Below are positions 27,701 to 37,805 of a DNA stretch of 64,000 bases, piece by piece. Below the pieces are notes generated by a model that saw nothing but the letters and a program-made list of their open reading frames with translations, searched no databases and had not been told where the DNA came from. Position 1 is the stretch's first letter. The number at the start of each line of letters is the position of its first letter. Where the stretch lies: positions 12,277,379 to 12,341,378 of the forward strand of contig NC_064771.1 of NCBI RefSeq assembly GCF_011397635.1. Direction: 5' to 3'. The stretch is from Epinephelus fuscoguttatus (Eukaryota > Chordata > Actinopteri > Perciformes > Serranidae). The position numbers were made by a program, and so were the translations under genes.

Positions 27701-28603
27701 AAACTTTTAAAACCACAACCGAGGAAAGTAGTGCTGGTGAGTTCTATGCATGTTCTTTAATACATTGTTTACCTTAATCATTGCTGCCAAATAATCAGGA
27801 ATCTACCCAATTATTGTTTTCTCCTGTTTTTACCCTTGTTTGTATGTATATATGTGGCATATATCACTTTGGTACAAAACACTTGCATTTTGCCTAAAAC
27901 CTACCGTACCAAGCAAAGCATTCATAATGACATGCTATTGTTGTTATGTGCCAAATATAATGGAGAGCACCCAGCATGAGACAGGAATGCCTGTAATCAA
28001 AAGTACCAGAAAATGTCATAAAACGTGCCACATAACCCAAATTTAATTTGGTTTAAACTGTCATTGGAATGAAGTGACTCTGTGGCACCAAATGCGGCAA
28101 GAGATAATTGAATTTTGGCAACCTCAAACCAAGAATCCTGTAAGGTGACGTCTGCACACAACCTGCACACATTGACCAAACCAACGCTGTAAAGCAGAGG
28201 GAACCAAGGAGAGAAGAAAACGTCAAACTTTATGGAGTCTAGTTTTCTTTGTATAAAGTATAATTTAGCATTCAGTTTTAATTCAGTTTAAAAGATTTCT
28301 GGTTTCATATACTGACAGCAATCTCAAGTTTAAGATTAATGATGAGTTCTACATAAAAATCTCTCAATCTCGCAGATCATTTTCTAACCACTGATACCAC
28401 TTCCCTCCCTTGCCACCTCCTGCTCCCCCTCTTCACCATCATGATTTCCCTCTACCCTCTTTCTCCTCCATCTCCAGCCAAAGATAGTGGAGGAGAATCT
28501 GACCTACGCAGAGCTGGATCTGGTGAAGCCTATTCCGGAAACCAAGGCCTCGTGTAGCGGCACTGTGTACGCTCAGATACTATTTGGGGAGCAGCAGCTA
28601 TGA
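6502..28603 (+). CDS. vstm4: V-set and transmembrane domain-containing protein 4 (complete, 8 exons, 323 aa)
   Basis: Exons 6502-6553, 9885-10292, 24637-24690, 24935-25042, 25174-25207, 25313-25437, 27672-27736 and 28478-28603 splice in frame with GT-AG ends to 323 aa (human VSTM4: about 320). Residues 1-22 form a signal peptide split over exons 1 and 2. Residues 24-150 are one Ig V-set domain with the canonical C45, W61, DRGLYMC (C128) and five N-glycosylation sequons (N24, N40, N90, N117, N145). The membrane helix is about 175-197, followed by QRKQR. The tail is basic (KKERRYRKKR) and ends with ENLTYAEL and TVYAQILF, both typical of VSTM4. It is a type I cell-surface protein. From the literature on the family, VSTM4 has been linked to T-cell inhibition and, as a shed peptide, to mural-cell and vascular biology; neither can be read from the sequence. 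The ATG at 6502 is chosen because it opens the signal peptide. Confidence 0.93.
6554..9884 (+). other. vstm4 intron 1
   Basis: A 3.3-kb intron without supported exons. It contains a probable inverted-repeat transposon at 8361-8840; the rest is AT-rich unique-looking sequence. The acceptor at 9881-9884 has a good pyrimidine tract. Confidence 0.7.
8361..8840. mobile_element. Probable non-autonomous DNA transposon (about 480 bp)
   Basis: The left end reads AGGACACAGTCACACA and the inverted right end GAGGCACGGTCACACA, an imperfect terminal inverted repeat with a shared GGTCACACA/AGTCACACA core. GCGAA motifs recur inside (CTGGCGAATATTCGCC, GGGGCGAAT), another internal symmetry. No exact target duplication was seen, so the superfamily is open; hAT-like is my guess. 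No coding capacity. Confidence 0.5.
10731..10990 (+). repeat. Dispersed repeat family R1, copy 1
   Basis: Shares GATGGGTCCAACAA, a GACTTTGACCCAGG block, ATCTTTTCC and an AAAATATGATG end with 38980-39260, and in inverted orientation with 23075-23655. The start TGGTCTCACTCCCAGTGCGT matches the ends of the other copies. The ends look like imperfect inverted repeats, so this is probably an old non-autonomous DNA transposon. Confidence 0.6.
12966..13008. repeat. (TG)n microsatellite
   Basis: About 21 TG units, followed by GGTGGGGG. Confidence 0.95.
16200..16355. repeat. AT-rich repeat ending in an ACGCGTTA motif
   Basis: Contains repeated TAATGCATTA and ATTACTTT words and ends with GCAACGCGTTAACCCCAACA. 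This composition and ending are familiar from a dispersed repeat in many fish genomes. The ends are approximate. Confidence 0.45.
19110..19182. repeat. (TG)n microsatellite
   Basis: About 36 TG units, the longest dinucleotide array in the window. It produces artificial His-Thr and Cys-Val open frames on both strands. Confidence 0.97.
20020..20150 (+). repeat. Small element homologous to 23664-23888 (degenerate)
   Basis: Shares TTGGTTGGGTTGGGTAAGTT-like sequence, GAGATTGATTAGG, a block around ATATCAGGGTAGGTAAATCA and CAGAGGCAGAGCAGGG with the better preserved copy at 23760-23850. The terminal parts are too decayed to place. Confidence 0.5.
23075..23655 (-). repeat. Dispersed repeat family R1, copy 2 (inverted)
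   Basis: On the minus strand it contains GATGGGTCCAACAAACACTG and a GTGGTGTTTGCGTCCC block matching copies at 10731 and 38980. The + strand start, ACATTCTCACTCCGACCTCG followed by TCACATATTGACG, matches the R1 terminal block. No coding potential. Confidence 0.55.
23663..23888. mobile_element. MITE with about 27-bp terminal inverted repeats
   Basis: The left end CAATTTGCATTTCATAGGAT(AGC) and the inverted right end AAATTTGCATTTCCTAGGAT(AGC) agree at nearly every position, and weaker similarity continues inward (CTTGACCC/CATGACCT). The element is about 225 bp with no coding capacity. Its family is not identified. It sits directly between an R1 repeat and a tRNA-like SINE. Confidence 0.7.
23889..24042 (+). 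mobile_element. tRNA-derived SINE
   Basis: Starts with an A-box-like TGGTAGCCCAGGTAGTT and carries a near-perfect B box GGTTCGATTCC at 23942-23952, then a short unrelated body ending in AATAAAAGCAAAAAAGG, the ending typical of fish tRNA SINEs. Flanking duplications were not found. Confidence 0.65.
24719..24755. repeat. (TG)n microsatellite in vstm4 intron 3
   Basis: About 18 TG units starting 28 bases after the exon 3 donor site, inside a 244-bp intron. Confidence 0.95.
26180..26293 (+). mobile_element. Short tRNA-derived SINE, same family as the one at 52046
   Basis: Shares the A-box block GTGGCTTAGTGGACAGAGCA, the GCGCCCCATGTACAAGG block and a B-box-like GGCTCAAATCC with the element at 52046-52283, then ends early in a run of C and A. 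The 7-bp AGCAAAG at 26173-26179 and 26294-26300 is a plausible target duplication. Confidence 0.75.
26500..26860 (+). repeat. Dispersed percomorph repeat R2, copy 1
   Basis: Contains CAGTGCCAGGCTAGCTGTTC, GTTTCCTGG, ATGCTAAGCTAAGCTAA and ends with CCCAAAATGACAAACTTTTC. The same blocks recur at 62085-62215 and, more diverged, at 30090-30305. Confidence 0.65.
27737..28477 (+). other. vstm4 intron 7
   Basis: 741 bases with no feature other than a strong pyrimidine-rich acceptor tract (28400-28477). Confidence 0.7.
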
Positions 28604-28941
28604 GAGAAAAACACACACACCACTAATAACTGTGCCTTATGTAAAAAGTATTGTCTATTTATACGCTGTATTAAGGGCAAAATGTGTAATGTCTCACAAT
28701 TATGACTTCATTGTACATATGATTTTATGTTCTTTGATATAACTTCCCTTTAATGAGACCAAGATGCAAAAGGTATACTGGAGTATTTCATGTTGATTTT
28801 TTTTCTTTTGCACCATGTTTGAATCCTGTGTAGCTTAAACTGGGAACACAATAGAAAACTATGATGCTGACTGAGACCAGATTTGTCCTAAATGACAGTC
28901 GGAGTGGGATTTACAGGTTAATCTGAGCATTTACATTGAAC

Positions 28942-28947
28942 AATAAA
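28942..28947 (+). terminator. Likely vstm4 polyadenylation signal
   Basis: AATAAA lies 339 bases after the stop codon, the first canonical signal in that stretch. Confidence 0.6.
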
Positions 28948-31400
28948 CAATTAGACATTTTAGGGATGCTCATTCATTTCCTTCAAAGAGTTAGATGAGG
29001 CAGTTGGTATCACTCCCATGTCTGTACGTCAAGAATGGAGCTAGAACAAAGAGTGGAAGCATAGACAAGTATAGAAATATCCTGGATACAGACGTTGCCA
29101 TCTTGTGCTTTTGGAGCTAGAGTCTGCCCAGTAGCTCAGCTACTTCCCACCCATACACCCATTTGACCCAATAGCGAGCGGCACCTTTAATTGCGGGCAC
29201 ACCAACCGGCACATACAGCTGTCAATCATGTCACCACACCCCCTTTTTATAGCATCAAATAACTAATTAAAATCAGACTTTTCAGAAAAGTGTACACTTG
29301 AACATACGTTAGCATGGTAAGAACTACCTATAATGTAGAAAACATCTTTGGGAAAAAATAATTTGACAAGTAATGTTACTTCAATTTTTCATGTCCCATC
29401 TGTCAGCATGAGGGGTTTTTGACCTATACTGCAGCCAGCCACCAGAGGGCAATCGTAATATTTTGGCTTCACTTTATACAGCAGGGAGGCAGCCGGGCTT
29501 TGAAGACAATTTTTGTAGTGGCCAAACAGTGGAATTGCAATATCTGGAGCCTAAAAATACTTTTTCCCCATTAACTTACATTGTGAGACAGATTTCTGTA
29601 GACAGGAGTTTCACAACCCACTTGAAATGACTTATTACACTATTGGGATTTAATCCACTGGTCCAATACCATCGGGAAAGCCCCGAAGAGCCACACAATT
29701 GAATCATTTAATCTCTATACAAGTTAGCAGAGTGCTAAACCAGCTCGGGTGGCTGAAGTCTCTGGTGCGCCTGCTTTATGGGCCGCACAATGCGAAAGCA
29801 GCGCCGATCATCCAGGTGATTTCATAGGTGTTAGTTGAACCATTTAGGCTTCATGTGCCACTGAGCTGAACTTTCATAGGCAAGAATGGGGCCCAATGCT
29901 GTATCCAGGTCTCTTTATACATCCATGATACACAGTCACTGACTGTGAAAACAGCTAGCCTGGCTCTAGCTAGCTAACTAGCTAATAAAGCTAGGTTAAA
30001 TTAGGCCTATGTGCTGTAACTGTTTCTCACCAGCGTCTCCTGGCTGTTGAAAAATGAAAAAAATATGCACGTAACTCCCTGTAAAACCACAGATTTTTGT
30101 ATTTGTGTATGGATAAGACAAAATAGATAAATTAATTAGTGAGTTTTAGTGTATTTTTAAACTTGCTGTTAACCCCCTGATCTGGCGTTTGGGACTTTCC
30201 CAAGCTAAGCTAATAGCTTCATACTTCATGTACAGACCCATGAGAGGTAAGTAACAATCATCTCATCCAAGCTATTTACCAAAATGTTGAACTATTCCTT
30301 TAAAATTATAACTACGTATTATTTTAGATAGTTGCATTTTAATACATTAAAAACATGAAGGCTTTTTATGTAAGCAGAAATTGCAATGCTATACTAGTTC
30401 CTATGAGATCCTTAACTCTATGTTATTTCTTAAGTCTGTTGCTTAAACTCACTGACACAGTGAATTGTGGGAAATCCCAGCTAGGGTAAACAGATTTATG
30501 AAGGAGGGACGTAGTAAATTCAAGACATCCGTTGTTACGGATGTATACTAATGCATTTTCAAATGTGATTTACTTCAAGTGTGTTCCCAGTGTTATCTGC
30601 CTCACCACATCTGTGTTTAGTGTGTTTCTGTGTGTCAGACTGTAGTTTATCATGACCACAACTCCACAGAGTTGATATTAAAATAGCGATTAGCCCCCGG
30701 ACCTCCCCTCACGGGCAAGTATGTGAGACCATGCGAGCCCTTTCATCTGGTGCCAACATCAACTTAACAGGCTGTTAGCGACACACACATGAACATATAC
30801 AAAGGTGGAGTAACATAGGCTTAACTCCCTCGTAGACACACTCACACAAAGGCACATAGTGTAAATCCAAAAAACTGAAAACAACTGTGACACCTGATCT
30901 ACAAACAGAGACAAACTAAGGCCTGTGTTTGGACTGGTTCACATTAACAAAGTCTTAGTTTACTCCAAATCTTAAGGTGATTTTGTTGTTTGAGATGAGA
31001 TAAGAGCCAGAAGCCATATCAGCTCTACTCCCACATACCTTGGTACGGTTTCCTTGCTTTCTCACTTTCCGTGAATCTGAGTGTGAAAGTGCTTAGGCTT
31101 CTTTTTCCATCTAATGATGCTCTGGATTCAGGCATGGAAAAGCAGAGGAGAGTTTTTTAAACAGTGAACTTGAAACCCAGACACAAAGGCACCGGATCCC
31201 TCCCTTCCCCCAAGACTTTCACTATCTTATGTGGAGTTATCCATGCAGATGGAGCCCCACACAAATACGAGTCTCAATCTCTGCTCCAGCCCAGTTGCCA
31301 GAGGAAAATGTTGGCAGTGTACATTTCTGCAAACCACAAATACATTACATTTGTACATTTTATACTTATCATATCAGTGTTTGTAGAGTGATGTAATATA
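28948..31400. other. Gene-free stretch with old dispersed repeats
   Basis: Block 29090-29530 (AACATACGTTAGCATGGTAA, CTATACTGCAGCCAGCCACC) reads like a widespread fish repeat, and 30090-30305 carries R2-like sequence ending in AATGTTGAACTATTCCTTT. The remaining 30310-31400 shows nothing I can support; the open frame at 31164-31391 has no family features. Confidence 0.5.
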
Positions 31401-31857
31401 AGCTGACTTTGTCACCAGGTGGTGGAGGGAATGGTGGATGATGTGTCACCTAGGCCTATGCCAAACTGCAGACTACTACAGACCACTTTTTGAGACCAAA
31501 AAAACCCCAAACAGCTGTGATTTAGTGAATCATGGCTGTGTTTCCAGCATCTTTGTAGGGACCATATGTGGGTGTTTTGTAGCAACCCCTTGCTGTTTTT
31601 CCAGCAACTTTTTAGGCATGAAAAATTGTTATTTTACAAAGACATTGTTGCTTTTCCCCCCAAGACTGCGGACAAAAAGTAGTTGTTTTTTTACTAAGAC
31701 AGCTCTGCCTCACCTCCCATGATAGTAGCCCAAAAACTGATTGCTTTTTTACCGAGACGTCGCCACTTTTCCTGCTGGAATCAAGCTCCTCAAACGGAGT
31801 ACTTCAAGCCGAACATGATCTTTTCCTAACCATACCCACATGGTTTTTGTGACTAAC

Positions 31858-32745
31858 TAGGCTGACCAAACGTCCTCTTTTGCCCGGACATGTCCACTTT
31901 TCACGTCCTGTCTGGGGCGTCCCGGGGCGTCCGGGGTTTTTTTTTATAAACTGATGATAATGTCCGGTTTTCCGTGTGTTTGTGTGTGTGTGTGTGTTAG
32001 AGTGCAGCACGGGCCGCATATTTCTGTCCGAACCCGAACCGAGCCTGACATTATTTAATGACCTAAGCACTGAGTTTGTGTCACACAGTGGTTACAGGCC
32101 GGGTGCTCAGCTGCGGAGAGGGAGACCTCCGTGTTTGAGACGGGAGCGAGCGGCGGGAGGTCCGAGGCTTCCAGCGAGGGGAGAGGGAGAAATATAACAA
32201 AATAAGATAAAATACGACAAACCTGTCTCCCTCTTTTATTTTATTTTCAGCGTTTAATCAAGGCGGAGGCGGGCGGCTGGAGGTCCGAGACTTCCAGCGA
32301 GGGGAGAGGTAGAAACAAATAGCCAATGTGTGTCTGTGTGTGTTATGTTCAGGTGTTGTCACGTAAATAACAGTGCCCAAGCAATAAACAGGACAGACAA
32401 TAGGATTCTATTTATTTTTACACTACATTTTCACTGAAAGCTGACTGAATCCGACCCGAGCCCGAATACAATTTATAGCTACATTTTTGACCAAACCCGG
32501 CCCGGCCTGTCGGGTACCGTCAGGCTCGGATTGCCACACTCTAGTGTGTGTATGTGTCCCTATTGGGGCCTATCTGAATTTCTGTCTTTGAGAGATATTA
32601 TTTTGTAATATAACTGAATTTTCTATGCATACATATAAATTTTAAATATATTAAAATTATAAGGCATCTTTGAGTAAACTGCGAGTATCATTTAAGTAGG
32701 CTATGTCGTGTCCTCTTTTTTGGAAATCAAAATATGGTCACCCTA
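31858..32745. mobile_element. hAT-like element interrupted by a second element
   Basis: The left end TAGGCTGACCAAACGTCCTC and the inverted right end TAGGGTGACCATATTTTG form an imperfect terminal inverted repeat. The flanks GACTAAC (31851-31857) and GACTAAAC (32746-32753) are a slightly decayed target duplication of about 8 bp, as in hAT. Without the nested insertion it is about 334 bp and non-coding. Confidence 0.7.
31998..32543. mobile_element. Nested hAT-like element inside 31858-32745
   Basis: Ends TAGAGTGCAGCA and (inverted) TAGAGTGTGGCA match at 10 of 12 positions. The flanks GTGTGTGT at 31990-31997 and 32544-32551 fit an 8-bp duplication, although a TG run makes this ambiguous. The inside is GC-rich, with CCCGAACCCGAACCGAG near one end and GGTTTGGTC/GGGCCGGG-type sequence near the other. 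An internal block of about 29 bp (GGTCCGAGGCTTCCAGCGAG...) occurs twice, at 32158-32186 and 32281-32309. No transposase. Confidence 0.7.
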
Positions 32746-32753
32746 GACTAAAC

Positions 32754-33825
32754 CTAACACATATTAACCACAGTGTTGTTGAAATGTAAAGTTTCAACGT
32801 ATCCACAACATTATAACGTACAAATATAACATATCTATGGTTTGCATATACTGTCAATGCCAACATTTTATCTGGCAACTGGGTTGTTAGCCCCCTTTTC
32901 GTCGTGTGTGTTAGCTAAACCAGCTACATATCTGGTAACCAGTAGTTAGAAAGTATTTAGGCACTTGAGTTAAATGATTTGACTTTTATGTAAAACATTT
33001 AAGAGTGAACTTATACGTGGTATTTGATTTTTAGTTTTGCAGCAACTTTATGAGTATCTGTGTTGCAACTGTGGTTAGCTAGCTAACAGCTGATGACATT
33101 TATTGGATTGCTGTGACAAAAGAGTCAGTCTACAGTCACAAAAAGACAGAAGTCTACTTAAAATTGTCAAGAAAGCCAAATTGTTTGTTGTATTCTCAAT
33201 CAACAGTTGTTGCACAGAAGTTGATTTCCAATACGCCAGCCAGGAGACTCTCAAAAAAACCCCACCAAATACAGTACAGGACAAAGATTTCTAGCCATCA
33301 CCACAACTTTATAACCCATTTTTACAGCAGGCTGGCGGTTGTGGACTTTGACATTCTGTTTCCCTGCCTAATACATTTCAATTCAAACCACTATCAACCT
33401 CCACTTGTCACCAGTCCAATTTTCCATTGTTGTTCCCTCTTGTATTATTCAGTTGCACAGTGTGTATTATCCGTGTATGAAATGACTGAAAGTGACCTTT
33501 CAGTAGTGGGCAGAAGTGTCTTAAAAATGCCCTGAGACTGTGAAATGTAAAGTTTCTTCCAGACCACATTGTCCTTAATGGGAATCCACTAACTAGAACC
33601 ATGTGTGTGAATTGTGCCTCTCCCTCTCTCCTCTCCCTCTCCCTGCCCACCACTGACCTCTGCATTCATCAGCATTCCAGCATTTCCTCTCTTGTTCATT
33701 TTGTACATTTCATCTGTACAGTAGTGTGTATCAGTAAGTGAAATAAATATAAAAGCTGATGTAAGCATATGCTGCCACAGAAGTGTTGTTAACCATGCTA
33801 GTGGTGTCGCTCTGGCGATGTTCTG
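32754..33825. other. Gene-free stretch
   Basis: Continues the repeat into which the hAT-like element inserted (to about 32880), then AT-rich sequence without recognisable exons or elements. Confidence 0.45.
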
Positions 33826-33829
33826 TCTG

Positions 33830-34185
33830 TCTGTCTGATATTGAAATATCTCCACAGCAATTGGGTGCGTTTCCATAATACTTAATAGAGACATTAATGC
33901 CTCCCCACAGGGTAACGCCCTCAGATTTCGGTGATCTCCTGACTTTTCCTTGAGCGTCACCAAGAGGTCAAAATGTGTCACTTATCCTCTGAAATATCTA
34001 AAAATTCCAACTCCTTTGACTTTTCCAATGTTCTCTCAGGATGTATAGAGACTTTTCATCTAGAGCCAGGTCAAATTTTTGATTTTGCCAAAACTTCGCT
34101 TCAAAACTAAAGACTACCATCCATCTCAGCTGTACTTAGCAAATGTTAGCATGCTAATATGCTAAAGCAGTAAGCAGCTCTGTCC
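33830..34185 (+). repeat. Dispersed fish repeat R3 (partial)
   Basis: Contains TGAAATATCTCCACAGCAAT, GGTGATCTCCTGACTTTTCC and CCATCTCAGCTGTACTTAGC followed by AAATGTTAGCATGCTAATATG. This succession of blocks is familiar from a very common non-coding repeat in percomorph genomes. Confidence 0.6.
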
Positions 34186-36740
34186 TAAAGGGAAACAAAT
34201 CTTGTTATGTTTGTCACATGTATCCCAATAAATACAGAGACATTAAGCCAACCAATAACTTAAAGAGGGTATCTTGTCTGTTCCACAGTTAGCAGTTTAG
34301 CAGGAATATCTCCCCCAACTAAATCTGAAAATCTTCAAGTCTGGTGAACTGGTGCAGGACATACTATTCAAGTTTAGGTACCGTACCATTGTTACAATGG
34401 CCCAAAATTTTGAGGTCCCATTTGTCCAAAAAATGCCCCATTGGATTGAAAGCCCATTTCCCCAACTGCCTGTTATTCCAGAAACAAACGCCCATTGCTC
34501 CTATATGTTCCATTTCTCTGAAAATACATACAGGTTTTTACCAACCCTTCAAAGTATTTCTCAGTGGCACTTGAGCCACTGATTGCGAATGTTTTGGGGC
34601 ATTTCTCAGCTGCGTTTGTGCCACCAAATGTGGGTGTTTTAAGCCAAAACATGATCTTTTCTTAACAATAACCAAGCAGTATTTGTACCTGAATCTAACC
34701 ACGCAATCACCACAAGACTGTTGCAACATATTTGAGGATTACAGAATTGTACAATGCAAAAATGTTTCTGATGACTGGGTTGTCTCACCACAGGTAGTGT
34801 GCATTTTCAACAAATTGTTTTGTCTGAAGTCTTGTTTTGGCAAAACAGGACTTAAGAGCAATTGGCATTTGTTTTTGTGATAAAAGGCTGTCGGAGAAAT
34901 GGACTTTCAGTTGAATGGGAATTTTTTTCGGACTTCGGATTTTTGGGTCATCAGAACAATTGGCAGTCCTTCAAGTTTCATAGCGATTAAGCCACAAGAA
35001 AATTAGCAATGCTATCTCCTATCTGCTTGGCGCGGAAGATCACAGCTTCCCTCAGGTATTTATTTCCTGTCTTGATGCACCGATTAATTGAATTGGCCAC
35101 ACTGCGCACTCAAGGCACTGAAGTGGGCGTGTAACATACCGGTTACACCAGCATTTTCATAATGTGGAAATGATTTAGCACACGTCATCTGGATATTTTT
35201 TTTTAATTAATGACATAAAGTTGCTTCTCTTCATCTCTTATAGGTTTAAAACCAGCAGCCTGGCTCTTCTCTCAGTCAGAGAAAGCTCATATAGTTTAGT
35301 TGTTTTTTAAAGTTATATGGCTTGGACCCTGCCTGCACCATGCCCCATTAACTCCATGAAAGATGTATGGTCCTAGTTCAGCCAATAAAAATATTTGGAC
35401 TAATCTACTGGATTGGATAAAAGTGTATTTGCACTTGGGTCAAGAACTGCAGCAAGAAATCCAACAAAAGTGTGATCTCCAAGCTTCCACGTACTATTAA
35501 TATGCATCCACTATTAGTTATCAGTAAAAGAAATATCTATACTGTGATCAAAGTTCAGATTCCCCTGCTGCCATTATTTTTTACCCCCATGTTGACATAA
35601 AGAGGATACATGAGAGGGGCACAGCCGTTAGCAGTCTGGATGGGTGTCAGCTACTCTTGTGGTAGTGAAGGCGCTGTAATGAGAGAGGGGGAGATTTAAA
35701 TGTTGGGTTAAGTCTACTTGCAACCTCCTAATTATTTTCGAAAGGAAAAGAGAGAGGAAGCTCACTGTGTGCGTGGGACAAAAGGAACCCCAGAGGTCTT
35801 ATAAAAATGTCTCACCCACAAAGAAAACGCATGGAGCTGACACAGAGATAGGTCAGTAGATGAGTCGGTTTGGAGAGAAGTTGTTCAATAGTAATAAAAT
35901 ATGATCAGTAAGGTAAATAAAAGCTGTTTAAGTAGGTGAGACTATAGGAAAGGAAAAAGAAAGCTCAAAGAAATGGAGTACAAAAAGAGGCTTGGAAGTG
36001 TAGGACAGACTGATGCTAGTTTCCTGTCTGAGCACGACACAGCAGGCTTTAGCAGACACTCCCTTAAAAAGAAACAACTGATGTCACCAGTAAAACAGCC
36101 AAACAAAACCTATTGTTAATTCTGGAAACCTTGCGTGCGTCTGCATTCGTTCTGTCCCACGCATGCCATCATCTCTGTCAATAGAAATACAATGCATAGT
36201 AAACACACAGTCTACAACCCAACACATCCTGTGTGGTTACAGTAATGCATAGCTACAGTGCACTGGCCTCCAGGCAGCAAAACGCATAATGAAAGACTTC
36301 AGCAAGTGGAAATCACAGGAAGTAGAAATTAAGATTAAGGCTCAGAACTGAAAGTCCTGGAAGAACTCAGATCCAATGTCCAGTGTTGGGCGGTCAGTCC
36401 ATGTTAAAGGAGAGACCTCGTCCTTCTTTGTCCCCTCTGTAAGTATACAGCACTGCTCTGGAGTCATGTTCACTCAAGGTTTCCAACCAGACCCACTTGG
36501 ACATGACCCATGAGCCTCTGAATCCAGTGGGTTTCCAGCTGTTTTGTCCTCACAAAAACACAATGGAGTACACGGTCAGCGTGTAGGACTCCTGCTGCAA
36601 AACAAACTGCTGCCTTCAAGGTAAATTTCTTGTCATCGGTCAAGTCTAGAGAGTTTCAAAAGTCAGTCCGGTCATACATTTTGAGAGAGAACTTGTTTTC
36701 GAGTTCTTAGAGTTATGACGTAGAGTGACGGCCAGAAAGG
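34186..36740. other. Gene-free stretch
   Basis: No supported gene. The part 34360-34700 resembles the repeat around 31500-31850 (shared AACATGATCTTTTC(C/T)TAAC). A minus-strand open segment at about 36394-36540 was considered and not accepted. The rest shows nothing recognisable. Confidence 0.45.
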
Positions 36741-37260
36741 TGTTTATGCAGAACATGATGATGTCACAGTGAGGTTGACCTCTGACCTTTTGGATATGAA
36801 ATGTCATCATTTTATCCTATTGGTCATATGTGTGAAATTGGGTCATAATTAGTGCATGAATCCCTGTGTTGTGATCAAAAACATGTTTCTGAGGTCACAG
36901 TGACCTTGACCTTTGACCTTCAACCACCAAATTATAATCAGTTTATTATTGAGTCCCAGGGGATGTTTGTGCCAAATTTGAGTAAACTCCTGCAAGGTGT
37001 TCTAGAGATATCGCAGTAACAAGAATAAGACAGACAAGGTTACAATGACCTTGACCTTTGACCACAAAAATCTAATCATTTCATTATTCAGTCCAAGTGG
37101 ACATTTGTGCCAAATCTGAAAGAAAGAAAGTCCTTCTTAGTGTTAAGATATCGTGGTCACAAAAATGGACAGACTGACGGACAGACAGGTTGACAGATGG
37201 ACAACCTGAGAAAATAATGCCTCTGACCGCAGCTGTTGATTGCGCTGAGGCATTAAAATA
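36740..37260 (+). repeat. Dispersed repeat R4 with about 145-bp internal periodicity
   Basis: Two related blocks carry the identical 18-mer TGACCTTGACCTTTGACC (36901-36918 and 37046-37063), each followed by TCA-rich sequence, GTGCCAAAT(T/C)TGA and GATATCG. A third, diverged block starts at 36773 (GAGGTTGACCTCTGACC). The end contains GACAGACTGACGGACAGACA. Blocks repeat every 145 bases. This is a common fish non-coding repeat. Confidence 0.7.
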
Positions 37261-37805
37261 GCTCTAGACAGTTTATAGACAGTTAGACAGTTTATAATAG
37301 ACAGTTTGCCTCATAAAAGTTGGCCTTTGTTTAAAATAGTTGTTGGAGATTATATCTGCTCGTATCGTTTTGAATCCAACAGCTTTTTCATATTACTCTC
37401 ACACTTGGATTTGTTTGACAGACACAGTAACAGATGAGGCATTTCACTGCAAGATATATTAGTCTGCAGTTCGGGGTGACTGTCACCTCTCAGTACTATG
37501 ATTCACTTTGCTGTTGTGTGGAACTGCAGGCCAAGCAGAGCTAATGAGAAACAGCCCGTCTCAGGCTCACCGGCTGGCTGCTTTTCACCCCTTTGGGTTC
37601 CCCAAAATGATGACATCATATTACAATGGCTTTCAAGATTGTTAACGGGTGCAAAGTTTTAAGTGATGAAGCAGATGAAGTCAGGATGAGGTTTCCCCAT
37701 GACCATGGAGTTGGAACATTTTGCTTTCATTTTATACTATCACCTGTCATCTCGTGCTGAACTGAACAAAATTATTTGAATCAGCAAAGTGATTCATCAT
37801 AACAG

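Noticed and set aside
36394..36545. Minus-strand open segment (about 50 codons ending FNMD) preceded by an AG
   Set aside because: Codon content looks plausible, but I recognise no family, there is no start codon or partner exon, and the segment lies in a repeat-rich gap. Transcript data would decide.
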